A stretch of 64,000 nt of DNA. Origin: DASQZT01 sp963728965. Lineage in GTDB: Bacteria > Acidobacteriota > Terriglobia > Bryobacterales > Bryobacteraceae. Location: contig CAVSMH010000001.1 in the NCBI GenBank assembly GCA_963728965.1, positions 186,001-250,000 of the forward strand, given 5' to 3'. Below the pieces are notes generated by a model. The model was not told the origin of the DNA and searched no databases. It saw nothing but the letters and a program-made list of their open reading frames with translations. Both the position numbers and the translations under genes were made by a program. This document shows, piece by piece, positions 35,253 to 43,881 of the stretch. Numbering within the stretch: position 1 is the first letter of the stretch; each line of letters begins with the position of its first letter.

Positions 35253-36095
35253 CTACGGAACGCGAAACTGCGCATACACGAAGTCGCGAATCCGGAGGTA
35301 CCACTCGGCACCCAGGATGCGCGGGAACAAGCACAATGACGCCGCTCTGAGGGCAAGCTTCTCAGGGCCCGCTCCCCAGGGCTCAATTGTTCGGCCAAGT
35401 GCCATATCCTGCATTGCGTTGCGTCTGATTACATCAAGTAAAGTCTTGGGTGGGCCGAAGGTCCTCGCCGGCTGGTGTGCCAGATAGCCGGCGAATGCCC
35501 CCAGCGCCGCGGAATCGGCTCCGGCAGCCAGCGGGGGAAGCGAGGACTGGGCGCCTTCGGGCGCGGCGGGGATGTCAGGGACGCGGGCGGGCAGCACCCG
35601 GACCTCCATGGGACGGATGATCCAGTCGCCCACCTTCAACTGCACTTCCAGGCGGAAGCGATCCACATCGGCGTTGGGTGGAATCCAGAGGTCGAGGAGG
35701 TACAGGCGCGTGGTCTGGCCTTCGATGGCGTCGTCGGGGTCGGGCATCGTGCCGAAATCCGGAAGGCGTTCGAGGGGCACCAGTTTGTCGGGGATCCAGC
35801 CCTCGGCGGTCTTGACGAAGTGCTCACGGTAGAGGTCCACTCGGCAGGCGGTGATGGGGTTGGTGGCGACGTAGAGGAAATAGGATTCCTTGGGGGGCAC
35901 GGAGACCGCAATCTGGAAAGAGGCGTAAGCGTTGCGTGCGGCGCCGGGGGAGAGGATTTCACGCGTGACTGCGCCGCGGTCGGCAGGCACGACAGCGCCG
36001 AAGGGGTCCAGGCGGTGCAACTCGGAGAAGATGTCCACGGTTTGGGCGGCTGCTATCAGGGCCACCGTGGCCACACCGAAAGACAGCCGGATCAC
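35253..36095 (-). CDS. Secreted hypothetical protein downstream of a MacB-type permease
   Basis: About 280 residues from a GTG at 36095 that overlaps the permease stop (GTGA). A signal peptide (LSFGVATVALIAAAQ) precedes a beta-rich domain with SYFLYVATNPITACRVDLYREHF and RLYLLDLWIPPNADVDRFRLEVQLKVG. Family not recognised. Tight coupling suggests it works with the permease. Confidence 0.6.
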   Translation of the reverse strand: MIRLSFGVATVALIAAAQTVDIFSELHRLDPFGAVVPADRGAVTREILSPGAARNAYASFQIAVSVPPKESYFLYVATNPITACRVDLYREHFVKTAEGWIPDKLVPLERLPDFGTMPDPDDAIEGQTTRLYLLDLWIPPNADVDRFRLEVQLKVGDWIIRPMEVRVLPARVPDIPAAPEGAQSSLPPLAAGADSAALGAFAGYLAHQPARTFGPPKTLLDVIRRNAMQDMALGRTIEPWGAGPEKLALRAASLCLFPRILGAEWYLRIRDFVYAQFRVP

Positions 36096-37294
36096 TCCCA
36101 CCGCAGCGCCTCGGTGGGATTCAGGTGCGCCGCACGGTTGGCGGGCAGAATGCCGAAAACCAGGCCCACGATGCATGAGACACCAAAGGCGACCAAAATG
36201 GCCGTTGCAGAAATCGGAATGCGGATATCGGCGAACAGTCGCACGCTGAGCGGAATCGCCACACCCACCAGTATGCCCAACGAGCCGCCGGTGAGGCTGA
36301 CCATCATGGCCTCGGTGAGAAATTGCAGCAGGATCTCGCGGGCCGAGGCGCCGACGGCCAGGCGCACGCCGATCTCGCGGGTGCGCTCGGTGACCGTGAC
36401 GAGCATGATGTTCATGATGCCGATGCCCGAGATCACCAATGTGATGGCCGAGACCAGCACCAGAACCAGCGAGAGGATCAGGGAGATGTTCTTGGCCGCG
36501 TTGAGAATGGCGGTGAGAGTATCGACGCGATAGCTGGCTCCGGGCCGATGGCGGGCGACCAGAATATCATGCACCTCGACGGCGACCCGGTCTACTTCAG
36601 CAGGGGAGCGCACCTGAACGTAGAGCGGGTCGATGCGCTCCACGGGAGTGAAGTAGCGCAGCACGGCGATGGGCATGAGGATGGTGTCGCGCTCGACCTC
36701 GGACTGGCCGAACGTTTCGACCTTCTCGTGAAAGGTGCCGATCACGGTGAACTGGAGACCGAAGAGGCGGATCACCTGGCCAAGACCGGCAGCCTGGCTG
36801 CCGTAGAGGCGGCGGGCGAGATTGTCGGTGAGCAGCACGACTTTGTTGCGCAGCGCGACGTCGCCGCGATCGAGAAAGCGGCCGCTGCTGATCACGATAT
36901 TGCGCACGGGCTGATAAGCCTCATCGGTGCCGATCACCTTGACGTCCTGTTCTTTGCCGCCGATCAGGACGTGGTCGAAATTGGACATGACACCGGTGGC
37001 GGCGACAATGTCGGCGCCCAAACCATTGCGGATGGCCTCGACATCGGCCATTTTGATGTAGTCGGCGTCGGCGATGGGAGTGCTCGGTCCTGCCGAGACG
37101 TAGTAGGCGAAGATGATGTTGGAACCGATGCCCTGGACTTGTTCGAGGATGTAGTCGCGGCTGGTAAGGGAGATGGTGACGACCAGGATCACGGAGGCGG
37201 TTCCGATGACCATGCCCAACGCGGTGAGAAACGACCGGACCGGATTTGCGCGAAGGGCTTGGGCGCTGAAGCGAACCGCCTCACTAAGAAACAT
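36092..37294 (-). CDS. MacB/FtsX-type ABC transporter permease
   Basis: 400 residues. One N-terminal helix (SFLTALGMVIGTASVILVVTISL) is followed by a large MacB_PCD periplasmic domain (about residues 45-260) and three C-terminal helices of the FtsX family (ISLILSLVLVLVSAITLVISGIGIMNIMLVTVTERTREIG is the diagnostic region). These permeases transduce ATP energy to periplasmic partners. No ATPase subunit is adjacent, so it must be encoded elsewhere. A TPR protein gene precedes it by 9 bases. Confidence 0.9.
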   Translation of the reverse strand: MFLSEAVRFSAQALRANPVRSFLTALGMVIGTASVILVVTISLTSRDYILEQVQGIGSNIIFAYYVSAGPSTPIADADYIKMADVEAIRNGLGADIVAATGVMSNFDHVLIGGKEQDVKVIGTDEAYQPVRNIVISSGRFLDRGDVALRNKVVLLTDNLARRLYGSQAAGLGQVIRLFGLQFTVIGTFHEKVETFGQSEVERDTILMPIAVLRYFTPVERIDPLYVQVRSPAEVDRVAVEVHDILVARHRPGASYRVDTLTAILNAAKNISLILSLVLVLVSAITLVISGIGIMNIMLVTVTERTREIGVRLAVGASAREILLQFLTEAMMVSLTGGSLGILVGVAIPLSVRLFADIRIPISATAILVAFGVSCIVGLVFGILPANRAAHLNPTEALRWE

Positions 37295-37303
37295 GCGGCC
37301 CGG

Positions 37304-38155
37304 CTAGGAGCCGTGAACCTGCCGCAGCAGTTTCCGGGCGTCGGACCTGGGCGGGTCCTCGGGCGACAAAGTAGAACTCAAGTATCGCTTTAACAAATCG
37401 CGGGCAACATCGAGGTTTTTGCCCTGCTTGATATACAGGTCGGCCTTGGCATACATGAGTTTAGGGCTGTCAGGGGAGATCGTCTCGGCACGCGCGATGC
37501 TCAGATTGGCCTCCTGGTAGCGTCCCTGATTCGCCAAAAAGCGGGCGAGGTCGATAAAGCGGCCGATTTGTTTGGGCGAGACCTCGATGGCGCGGCGCAA
37601 CTGCTCTTCGGCGCTGTGGTACTCTTTGCGCTTTTCGGCGAGTTTGGCCTGGGAGCAGTACCCCTCGGCCGGGTCGATCGCGGCGATCCGCGCGGCGGTA
37701 GCCTGCGCCTTATCGAATCCACCACCCAGGAATCCGGGGGCTTCGAGGTAGTATTCGAAGAGGTCCGTCAGGGCGTCCAAATTCTGTGGATTCAGTTGCG
37801 CAGCAAGTTCGAAGTAGCGTCGTGCTTTAGTTGCCAGGCCGGGAGCGGTGAAGGGGCTCGAGGTTTCGGCGCGACGTCCGTAAGCCCGGGCCAGCCACAA
37901 GGCGTGACTGGAATTGTGGGGCTCGCCGGCCAGGGCCTTTTCGAGAACCTCGGAGGCCTTTTTGTAGTCCCCCTGCATGTAGTAATTCCGGCCGATCAGC
38001 TCATAGACCGCGCTGTCCTTGTCGGGAATCGCCTGCAACACTTTAAGAGATTCCTCGAAACTCGTGAGGCTGTAGAGCTTACGTCCGCGCTCAAATTCGG
38101 CGCTGCCCGCCCAGAGAAAACCCGAGATTCCCAACAACAATACCAGTCGTTTCAA
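37304..38155 (-). CDS. Secreted TPR-repeat protein
   Basis: 283 residues starting at a TTG (38155). The signal peptide is LVLLLGISGFLWAGSA. At least four TPR-like units follow: FERGRKLYSLTSFEESLKVLQ, ELIGRNYYMQGDYKKASEVLEKALA, AARRYFELAAQLNPQN-like and EEQLRRAIEVSPKQ. It heads a three-gene cluster with the MacB-type permease and a secreted protein and may act as its periplasmic scaffold (inference). Confidence 0.78.
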   Translation of the reverse strand: MKRLVLLLGISGFLWAGSAEFERGRKLYSLTSFEESLKVLQAIPDKDSAVYELIGRNYYMQGDYKKASEVLEKALAGEPHNSSHALWLARAYGRRAETSSPFTAPGLATKARRYFELAAQLNPQNLDALTDLFEYYLEAPGFLGGGFDKAQATAARIAAIDPAEGYCSQAKLAEKRKEYHSAEEQLRRAIEVSPKQIGRFIDLARFLANQGRYQEANLSIARAETISPDSPKLMYAKADLYIKQGKNLDVARDLLKRYLSSTLSPEDPPRSDARKLLRQVHGS

Positions 38156-38461
38156 GTCAACCTGCCTGAAGCCCTATGGCTATTTTATCTCACATACATA
38201 GATGGTTACGTTCCCTTAATGGTTTCGGATGAGCGTACCCTTCCTGCTAATAAAGAACGCGAATTCGAGACCGTGAGTGGCTCAAGGGATAACTGGGGGC
38301 GGGAGGATTTTGGGGAGCAACACGCGGGGGGTGGGGCGGGAAGGGGGGTGCGGGCGTGAATTCAGCGAATGGGGAGATCGGGAATCCGCCTGCCGGGGGC
38401 AGGCAGCAGTTTGTCACCGCGCGCCGAAGCGGCGCCTGCCCCGTGGACGCGGACGGTCGCA
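38156..38461. other. Intergenic stretch between the TPR gene and the cytochrome gene
   Basis: Both neighbours are on the minus strand, so this holds the promoter of the TPR gene and the 3' flank of the cytochrome gene. An AT-rich block at about 38178-38230 (minus strand GATAAAATAG) could carry the -10 box. The rest is a G-rich purine tract (about 38290-38350) and a GC-rich segment. No gene is seen. Confidence 0.4.
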
Positions 38462-39463
38462 CTACCGCCGCGTGATTTGCTTCGGCGCGCCCGGATGCGT
38501 TTCCACCGAGTGGTACACAGGGGTCACGGTGCGGAGATATTGATAGACGGCCCGTAAATCGTGGGGCTTCATCTTGCTGAAGTTGAGCCAGGGCATCAGC
38601 GTAAACGAGTCCGGACCAGCTAGGCGGGGCGCGTCGCCGGCCGCGTATTCCCGATAGTCGTAGAACTTTTTCAGGAAATACGCCTCGCTCCAATTGCCGA
38701 TTCCGGTCTGCGGATCCGGGGTGATGTTGGCGGTCACCACGGTTCCCAGGCGGGTGGCGAAAACTTCGCCCCCGGCGAGTTCCATACCGGCGACAGGCCG
38801 GCCTTTTTCGGAGCGCGTGTGGCAGTCGGCGCAACCGGCCAGGCTCACCAGATACTGCCCGCGCTTCACCGCGGTGCTGATGTCGGGAGGCGGCACCGAA
38901 CCGGCCGGCTGCGGGGCGGACTTGATCAACATCGCCAAAGGGAACTTCAGTTGGGTAGAGGGCAGAGGATTGCGGACCGGCGGCAGGGTATTCAGGTACG
39001 CCACCAGAGCCTGCACATCCTCATCGCTCATATGGCGGAAATTCTGGTAGGGCATCATCGGGAAGAGGGCGTTGCCACGCTTGTCCACGCCCTCGCGGAT
39101 GGCGCGGATCTTTTCACCATCGGTCCAGGTGCCGATGCCGGTCTCGAGGTCGGGCGTGATGTTCGGCGCCACGACGGTGCCGGGCAAGTTGTCCACCAGG
39201 GCCGAGAGCACATTTCCCTGTCCGCGGCCGGACTCCACCACCGGGCCCCCCAGCCGTTCGAAATCGCGCAGCGAATGGCATCCGTCACAATCCGCCACGA
39301 CGGTGAACAGATATTTCCCGCGCGCGATGCGGTGGGGCGTCATCGGGACCCGAATGGACAGGGCCGGCGCCTGCGGCGGTTTGCGCAAATAGAGATACCC
39401 AACACCAGCGGCGGGAACGACAATCAGCAAAGTCGAAGCGGCCAGTAAGATCTTCTTTATCAT
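38462..39463 (-). CDS. Membrane-anchored dihaem cytochrome c
   Basis: About 333 residues from the ATG at 39463, preceded by GGAGGGAAC. An uncleaved helix (ILLAASTLLIVVPAAGVGYLYL) anchors two cytochrome c domains. Haem motifs are CDGCH (domain 1) and CADCH (domain 2); likely Met ligands lie in ALFPMMPYQNFRHMSD and FTLMPWLNFSKMKPHD. Both domains contain 'APNITPD..TGIGTW', typical of alcohol-dehydrogenase-type cytochrome subunits. It passes electrons in the periplasm; no dehydrogenase partner is adjacent. Confidence 0.88.
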   Translation of the reverse strand: MIKKILLAASTLLIVVPAAGVGYLYLRKPPQAPALSIRVPMTPHRIARGKYLFTVVADCDGCHSLRDFERLGGPVVESGRGQGNVLSALVDNLPGTVVAPNITPDLETGIGTWTDGEKIRAIREGVDKRGNALFPMMPYQNFRHMSDEDVQALVAYLNTLPPVRNPLPSTQLKFPLAMLIKSAPQPAGSVPPPDISTAVKRGQYLVSLAGCADCHTRSEKGRPVAGMELAGGEVFATRLGTVVTANITPDPQTGIGNWSEAYFLKKFYDYREYAAGDAPRLAGPDSFTLMPWLNFSKMKPHDLRAVYQYLRTVTPVYHSVETHPGAPKQITRR

Positions 39464-39642
39464 GTTCCCTCCGATGAGAGTACGCGCCAGCAGTCTCGGC
39501 ACTCCAATAACGCAGAATCCGATAAGCCGTTGAGAATGACGGGCAGGGTGGGTCCGGCATAACCGGCCACAGAAGCCATCTATTTTCGCGTTCGTAAATT
39601 TGTCTGGCTTTGGTTCAATTCTTGTAGTATAGTTACTCCAAG

Positions 39643-39990
39643 ATGGAATTCGAGCCCAAGGGTCCCGAGGCTGCCAGACTCCGCCAGCGCAAATTTGCGC
39701 TGCTCCGCCAATTCCCTTTCCCCCAAGATCTGCTGCCAGGCTCGCTGTCCGTCAGCCATACCAAGTGTGGAAAGCCTACTTGCCATTGCGCCAAAGGCGA
39801 GGGGCACCCCGCTTGGTCGCTCACCTTTATGGTGGCCGGTAAGAAGCGGGTCGAACGCATCCCCAAGGATTGGGTGGACGACGTCCGCCGGCGCGTCGCT
39901 GCCGGCCACGCCTTTCAGGACGCTCTGCGCGAGGTCCTCGCCGCCAATGCCGAGTTGCTGGTATTGCGGCGCAAACAGCAGCCCCGCTGA
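39643..39990 (+). CDS. DUF6788-like small IS accessory protein
   Basis: 115 residues. A helical start leads to HTKCGKPTCHCAKGEGHPAW, a compact Cys/His cluster that probably binds zinc, then LTFMVAGKKRVERIPKDWVDDVRRRV and a helical end. Two relatives occur at 47690 and 53986, each directly before a transposase gene. It overlaps or abuts the downstream transposase frame at CTGA. The role is unknown; partner of transposition is an inference from repeated linkage. Confidence 0.7.
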   Translation: MEFEPKGPEAARLRQRKFALLRQFPFPQDLLPGSLSVSHTKCGKPTCHCAKGEGHPAWSLTFMVAGKKRVERIPKDWVDDVRRRVAAGHAFQDALREVLAANAELLVLRRKQQPR

Positions 39991-41180
39991 CCGGGCCACA
40001 CGTTCGCCAAATCCAAAACTACGCCTGCCACTGCCTGGGCCTGAAGTCCTTCTTCCAACGACCGGGCGATGGCCGGGTCCATCCCCATATCCCGGCGCGA
40101 GATCTGGTCTGGGCCGTGGTGATCGGACGTGTCCTGCGCGCCGCAAGTTTCTTGCGCCTGGAATGGCTGGCGCACTCTCCGGTGCGCGCCGAGTTGGGCT
40201 TGAAAGGCCAGTTCGGGGATGATGCCTTGGCCTACTGCACCGAGCGCATGGACCCGGAGACGACGCGATTGGCTGTGGCGACCGCGCTGCACCAAGCCAA
40301 GCGCAACAAGGCCTTCGAGAACAGCCGCTTCATAGGGCTGGCGCTGGACGGTACCGGCGCGGGGCATACCCACAAAGAACCCTGCCCGTTGTGTGATCCG
40401 GTCAAGGATTCCAAGGGTGCAGTACATGGTTCCTTGCATCATTTCGTACTGATCAGCATGGTCGGCGTTGGTTTGACGCTGCCGATCGATGTGGAGCCCT
40501 ACGGGCCTGGCGATAGCGAGTATGCCGCAGCCCAGCGTTTGCTGCGGCGCGCGGTGGGGCATCTTGGCGCGCGTTTCGCCGACTATGTAGTGGGAGACAG
40601 CGCGTATGCCACGGCTCCTTTTCTCCACACCGCCGCGGAGGTCGCTCTGCCCATGGTGGCGCGCCTCAAGGAGAACCTTCCTCTTTTAGCCGCTGCCGTG
40701 CGCGCCCGCTTTGACGGGCAACCGCCCCAGGCCGTGTTCCAAGAGGGCGATGATCGGGTCGAGGTCTGGGACGCGGATAATTTCGCTCCTTGGGAAACCC
40801 TGAACTGGCCCGCCGTACGCGTCCTGCGGTACTGCCAGCACAAACGCGATGGGACCGTAATACAAGCCGAATGGCTGACCGACTTCTCCATCCCCAAACT
40901 CGGGAGCTTGAGTTTCTACCGCATCGCCAAAAGCCGCTGGGAGATCGAGAATCAGGGCTTCAACGACGGCAAGAACCGCTATGGCATGGAGCACATCTGC
41001 CATCATCAGGCCAACAGCATTCTGATCGTATGGCTGCTGATCGCACTGGCCATGGTGATCGAACGCCTTTACCGGTTGCGCTATCTGCACCGTGGTGACC
41101 ATGCCATTCGCTGCGCCATGCAACTGCATGACTATCTCTGGTTGACCCTAGGGACCCATAGTCCGCCGGATACCAGTTGA
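39987..41180 (+). CDS. DDE transposase (IS4/ISNCY-like)
   Basis: About 397 residues. Visible DDE landmarks are GLALDGTGAG (first Asp), YVVGDSAYATAPFL (second Asp) and KSRWEIENQGFNDGKNRYGMEHICHH (the YREK-like Glu region). The family resembles IS4-type transposases. The frame is open from 39870, but the part before 39987 overlaps the DUF6788-like gene. No ATG, GTG or TTG is well placed after it, so initiation may use the CTG of CTGA or a ribosomal frameshift. No terminal inverted repeats could be found. Confidence 0.75.
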   Translation: MTGPHVRQIQNYACHCLGLKSFFQRPGDGRVHPHIPARDLVWAVVIGRVLRAASFLRLEWLAHSPVRAELGLKGQFGDDALAYCTERMDPETTRLAVATALHQAKRNKAFENSRFIGLALDGTGAGHTHKEPCPLCDPVKDSKGAVHGSLHHFVLISMVGVGLTLPIDVEPYGPGDSEYAAAQRLLRRAVGHLGARFADYVVGDSAYATAPFLHTAAEVALPMVARLKENLPLLAAAVRARFDGQPPQAVFQEGDDRVEVWDADNFAPWETLNWPAVRVLRYCQHKRDGTVIQAEWLTDFSIPKLGSLSFYRIAKSRWEIENQGFNDGKNRYGMEHICHHQANSILIVWLLIALAMVIERLYRLRYLHRGDHAIRCAMQLHDYLWLTLGTHSPPDTS

Positions 41181-41380
41181 CCCCGGCGCCGCGCGGACGG
41201 CGAGCACGGCTCCGTTGATCTTTGACAACTCGACTCTTTTCCGTGAAGCGATAACCCGCCGGAGCCGCCATTGCTCAAAAGGCCAGCAGGAACGCTGCCG
41301 ACCTCACGATTCAAACCGCTCCACAGCGCCGCCCCCTCCTTCGCGGAACTTCCGAGACCGCTGAGTACGCGCAAACCGGT

Positions 41381-41409
41381 TTGCGATTGGATCATCGCTG
41401 TAGTACACT
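41381..41409 (+). promoter_or_regulatory. Sigma-70-type promoter of rplU-rpmA-obgE
   Basis: TTGCGA, a 17-base spacer and TACACT form a good -35/-10 pair 63 bases before the rplU ATG. In the 291 bases from 41181 to 41471, between the transposase and rplU, this is the only feature I can support. Confidence 0.65.
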
Positions 41410-41471
41410 CGATATTTACTTCTGTGGTTGCTACGCACTCCGTGTGTTCCGGCTCCCGGATCGAGGAAATC

Positions 41472-41765
41472 ATGCACGCGATAATTGAGACAGGCGGAAA
41501 ACAGTACCGGGTTGCGCCCGGGGACGTGATCCGCGTGGAAAAACTGGCCGGCGACGTCGGCTCCGAAATCGAACTGCCGGCGAAGGCAGCCTTCACCGAT
41601 GCTGGAGAACTCTACTCCGGCGGAACCGTGAAGGGCACGATCGTGGGCAACGGACGGGGCGACAAGGTGCTGGTTTTCAAATTCAAGCGCAAGAAGCAGT
41701 ACAAGAAAACCATCGGGCACCGCCAGTCTTTCACGGAATTGAAAGTGGGCGACATCGTCTTATAG
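41472..41765 (+). CDS. rplU: 50S ribosomal protein L21
   Basis: 97 residues beginning MHAIIETGGKQYRVAPGDVI, which is the near-universal L21 start, and ending QSFTELKVGDIVL. The RKKQYKKTIGHRQ segment is the conserved rRNA-binding loop. A longer open frame exists upstream but has no family similarity. L21 binds 23S rRNA. It is the first gene of the rplU-rpmA-obgE operon. Confidence 0.97.
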   Translation: MHAIIETGGKQYRVAPGDVIRVEKLAGDVGSEIELPAKAAFTDAGELYSGGTVKGTIVGNGRGDKVLVFKFKRKKQYKKTIGHRQSFTELKVGDIVL

Positions 41766-41772
41766 GTGACCT

Positions 41773-42030
41773 ATGGCTCATAAGAAAGGGTTAGGCAGTT
41801 CCAAGAACGGCCGGGATTCGAACGCGCAGCGGCTGGGCGTGAAGGTTTTCGGCGGGCAACTCGTGCCGGGCGGTTCGATCATCGTGCGGCAGCGCGGCAC
41901 CAAGATCAAACCAGGGCTGAACGTAGGCTGGGCCAAGGACGACAGCCTGTTCGCCAAAGTGACGGGCGTGGTGGAATTCAAGGACCGCGGTCGAATGGGC
42001 AAGTTCGTGAGCGTCAACGAAGTCGCCTGA
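41773..42030 (+). CDS. rpmA: 50S ribosomal protein L27
   Basis: 85 residues with MAHKKGLGSSKNGRDSNAQR at the N-terminus and GGSIIVRQRGTKIKPGLNVG in the middle. The N-terminal tail reaches the peptidyl-transferase centre in known ribosomes. There is no Firmicutes-type cleavable extension. It starts 7 bases after rplU. Confidence 0.97.
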   Translation: MAHKKGLGSSKNGRDSNAQRLGVKVFGGQLVPGGSIIVRQRGTKIKPGLNVGWAKDDSLFAKVTGVVEFKDRGRMGKFVSVNEVA

Positions 42031-42092
42031 ACGGGGCAGACTCGAAGGTCATCACCAGGCCGCCGGTTTCGAGTGAAGCCGGCGGCTTTTCT

Positions 42093-43100
42093 ATGTTCAT
42101 CGACGAAGCCAGAATCATGGTCAAGGCGGGCGACGGCGGCAACGGCTGCCTGGCCTTCCGGCGCGAGAAGTACGTGCCGCGCGGCGGCCCGAGCGGTGGC
42201 GACGGGGGCCGCGGGGGCGATGTGGTGTTCGTCTCCGATGAACACGAAAGCACCCTCCTCAAGTTCCGCTTTAATCCCGAACACAAGGCCCAGCGGGGCC
42301 GTCATGGGGAGGGCAGCAACCGCACCGGCGCGGATGGCCAATCGATCGAAGTGGCGGTGCCGGTGGGCACGATCGTGTACGACGAAACGGCCGGCGAACG
42401 CCTTTTTGATTTCAGCGAACCGGGACAGCGTCTGACTGTGGCGCGCGGCGGGCGGGGCGGGCGCGGCAATGCTCGCTTTGCGACCTCCACCCACCAAGCG
42501 CCCACCGAGCACGAGCCCGGGCATCCCGGCGAGGAGAAACGGCTCCGGCTGGAGCTGAAACTCCTGGCCGACGTGGGGCTGGTGGGGTTTCCGAATGCCG
42601 GCAAGTCGACGCTCATCTCTCGCATTTCGGCGGCCCGCCCGAAGATCGCCGATTATCCGTTCACGACGCTCGAACCGCAACTCGGCGTGGTCCAGTTGGA
42701 GAATTTCCGTAGTTTTGTGGTGGCCGATATTCCGGGGCTGATCGAAGGCGCGCACCTGGGGCATGGCCTGGGCATTCAATTCCTGCGCCACATCGAACGC
42801 ACGCGGTTGCTGGCACATCTGGTCGACGTGTCCGAAGCCACCGGCCGCGATCCGGTACACGACTTTGAAACGGTCATGCAAGAGCTCGCCGGTTTCAGCG
42901 AAGAGCTGGCGGCCAAGCCGATGATCGTGATTGCAGCTAAAATGGACATTGCGCAGGATCCGACGCGAGTGGCGTCCCTACGCGAGCTCGCCGCCGCGCG
43001 AGGTCTGCCGTATTTTGAGATCTCGAGCGCGACCGGCCAGGGCATCGATGGGTTGAAGTACGCGATGGCGGAACGAGTGCTCGGTGAAAAACCGGAGTGA
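42093..43100 (+). CDS. obgE: Ribosome-assembly GTPase Obg
   Basis: 335 residues. The glycine-rich Obg fold spans residues 1-158 (GDGGNGCLAFRREKYVPRGG, GGRGGRGNARFATSTHQAP). The G domain follows with G1 GFPNAGKSTLI, switch II DIPGLIEGAHLGHGLG and G5-like EISSATGQG. The G4 motif reads IAAKMD instead of NKxD, with Ala-Lys-Met-Asp keeping the Lys and Asp. The C-terminal OCT domain of some homologues is absent. Obg helps large-subunit maturation and the stringent response. Confidence 0.95.
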   Translation: MFIDEARIMVKAGDGGNGCLAFRREKYVPRGGPSGGDGGRGGDVVFVSDEHESTLLKFRFNPEHKAQRGRHGEGSNRTGADGQSIEVAVPVGTIVYDETAGERLFDFSEPGQRLTVARGGRGGRGNARFATSTHQAPTEHEPGHPGEEKRLRLELKLLADVGLVGFPNAGKSTLISRISAARPKIADYPFTTLEPQLGVVQLENFRSFVVADIPGLIEGAHLGHGLGIQFLRHIERTRLLAHLVDVSEATGRDPVHDFETVMQELAGFSEELAAKPMIVIAAKMDIAQDPTRVASLRELAAARGLPYFEISSATGQGIDGLKYAMAERVLGEKPE

Positions 43101-43109
43101 TCTGCCATC

Positions 43110-43853
43110 ATGCTACGTAATGCAATCGGCCTTGCCGCGGTGCTGCTGCCCGCCGCATTGGCGCAACACACTGTGGACCTGGAAGGACGATACTGGTTAC
43201 CCGAAATGAACGCGCGGCTGCGCGTCGACCAGAACGGGTTCGGCACGGATATCGATGCCAAACGGGACCTCGGCATCTCGAAAACGGATTTTGCCCAGGG
43301 AGTCGTCACCCTGCTGAGCGGGCGCAACCGGGTGAAATTTGGGTACACCCCGATTGCCTATTCGGCAGACAGCGACATCACCCGCACGCTGGTTTTCCGG
43401 GGTACGGAGTACCTGCTGGGAACCCGCGTGGTATCGGACCTCGAAGTCAAGCATCTCCAGGCGAGCTGGGCTTACCAGTTCATCCGCGCCGGCGACGGAC
43501 GTTTCCGGCTGGGTCCGATGGTGGAAGCCGATGGGTTTCTGATGCGGGGGAGCCTGAATGCGCCCAACCTGAATCTGTCGCAGAAGGAGAACCTCTCGGC
43601 CGGGCTGCCGACCGTCGGCGCCGCCATGGATATCAACCCGCACCGGCGGGTGAATGTCTACGGCGAAGTGGCCGGCATGAAGGTGGGCGACTACGGCTAC
43701 TTTATCTCGAGCGACGCCGGAGTCAAAGTGCGGGTAAGCCATGTGCTGTTCAGCGCGGGTTACCGTACCTTCAACCTGCACGTGACCACCGCCCCCGATT
43801 TCGCGCGCCTACGCCTGCGCGGGCCGTTTGCCGGGGCAGGGTTCACGTTCTGA
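43110..43853 (+). CDS. Predicted outer-membrane beta-barrel protein
   Basis: 247 residues with signal peptide (NAIGLAAVLLPAALAQ) and alternating hydrophobic strands such as VDLEGRYWLPEMNARLRVD, RVKFGYTPIAYS, LQASWAYQFIRAG and FRLGPMVEADGFLM. It ends with GPFAGAGFTF, where the terminal Phe is the usual BamA-recognition signal of outer-membrane barrels. Specific function unknown. It follows obgE by 9 bases, and its stop lies 2 bases from the left end of an IS element. Confidence 0.7.
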   Translation: MLRNAIGLAAVLLPAALAQHTVDLEGRYWLPEMNARLRVDQNGFGTDIDAKRDLGISKTDFAQGVVTLLSGRNRVKFGYTPIAYSADSDITRTLVFRGTEYLLGTRVVSDLEVKHLQASWAYQFIRAGDGRFRLGPMVEADGFLMRGSLNAPNLNLSQKENLSAGLPTVGAAMDINPHRRVNVYGEVAGMKVGDYGYFISSDAGVKVRVSHVLFSAGYRTFNLHVTTAPDFARLRLRGPFAGAGFTF

Positions 43854-43881
43854 TATGGAGCGACCTTGTCAATGGGCTGCT

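Noticed and set aside
39540..41290. Terminal inverted repeats of the IS4/ISNCY-like element at 39643-41180
   Set aside because: Only a weak 7-8 base similarity around GGNTCCGGC was found near both sides, not enough to set boundaries.
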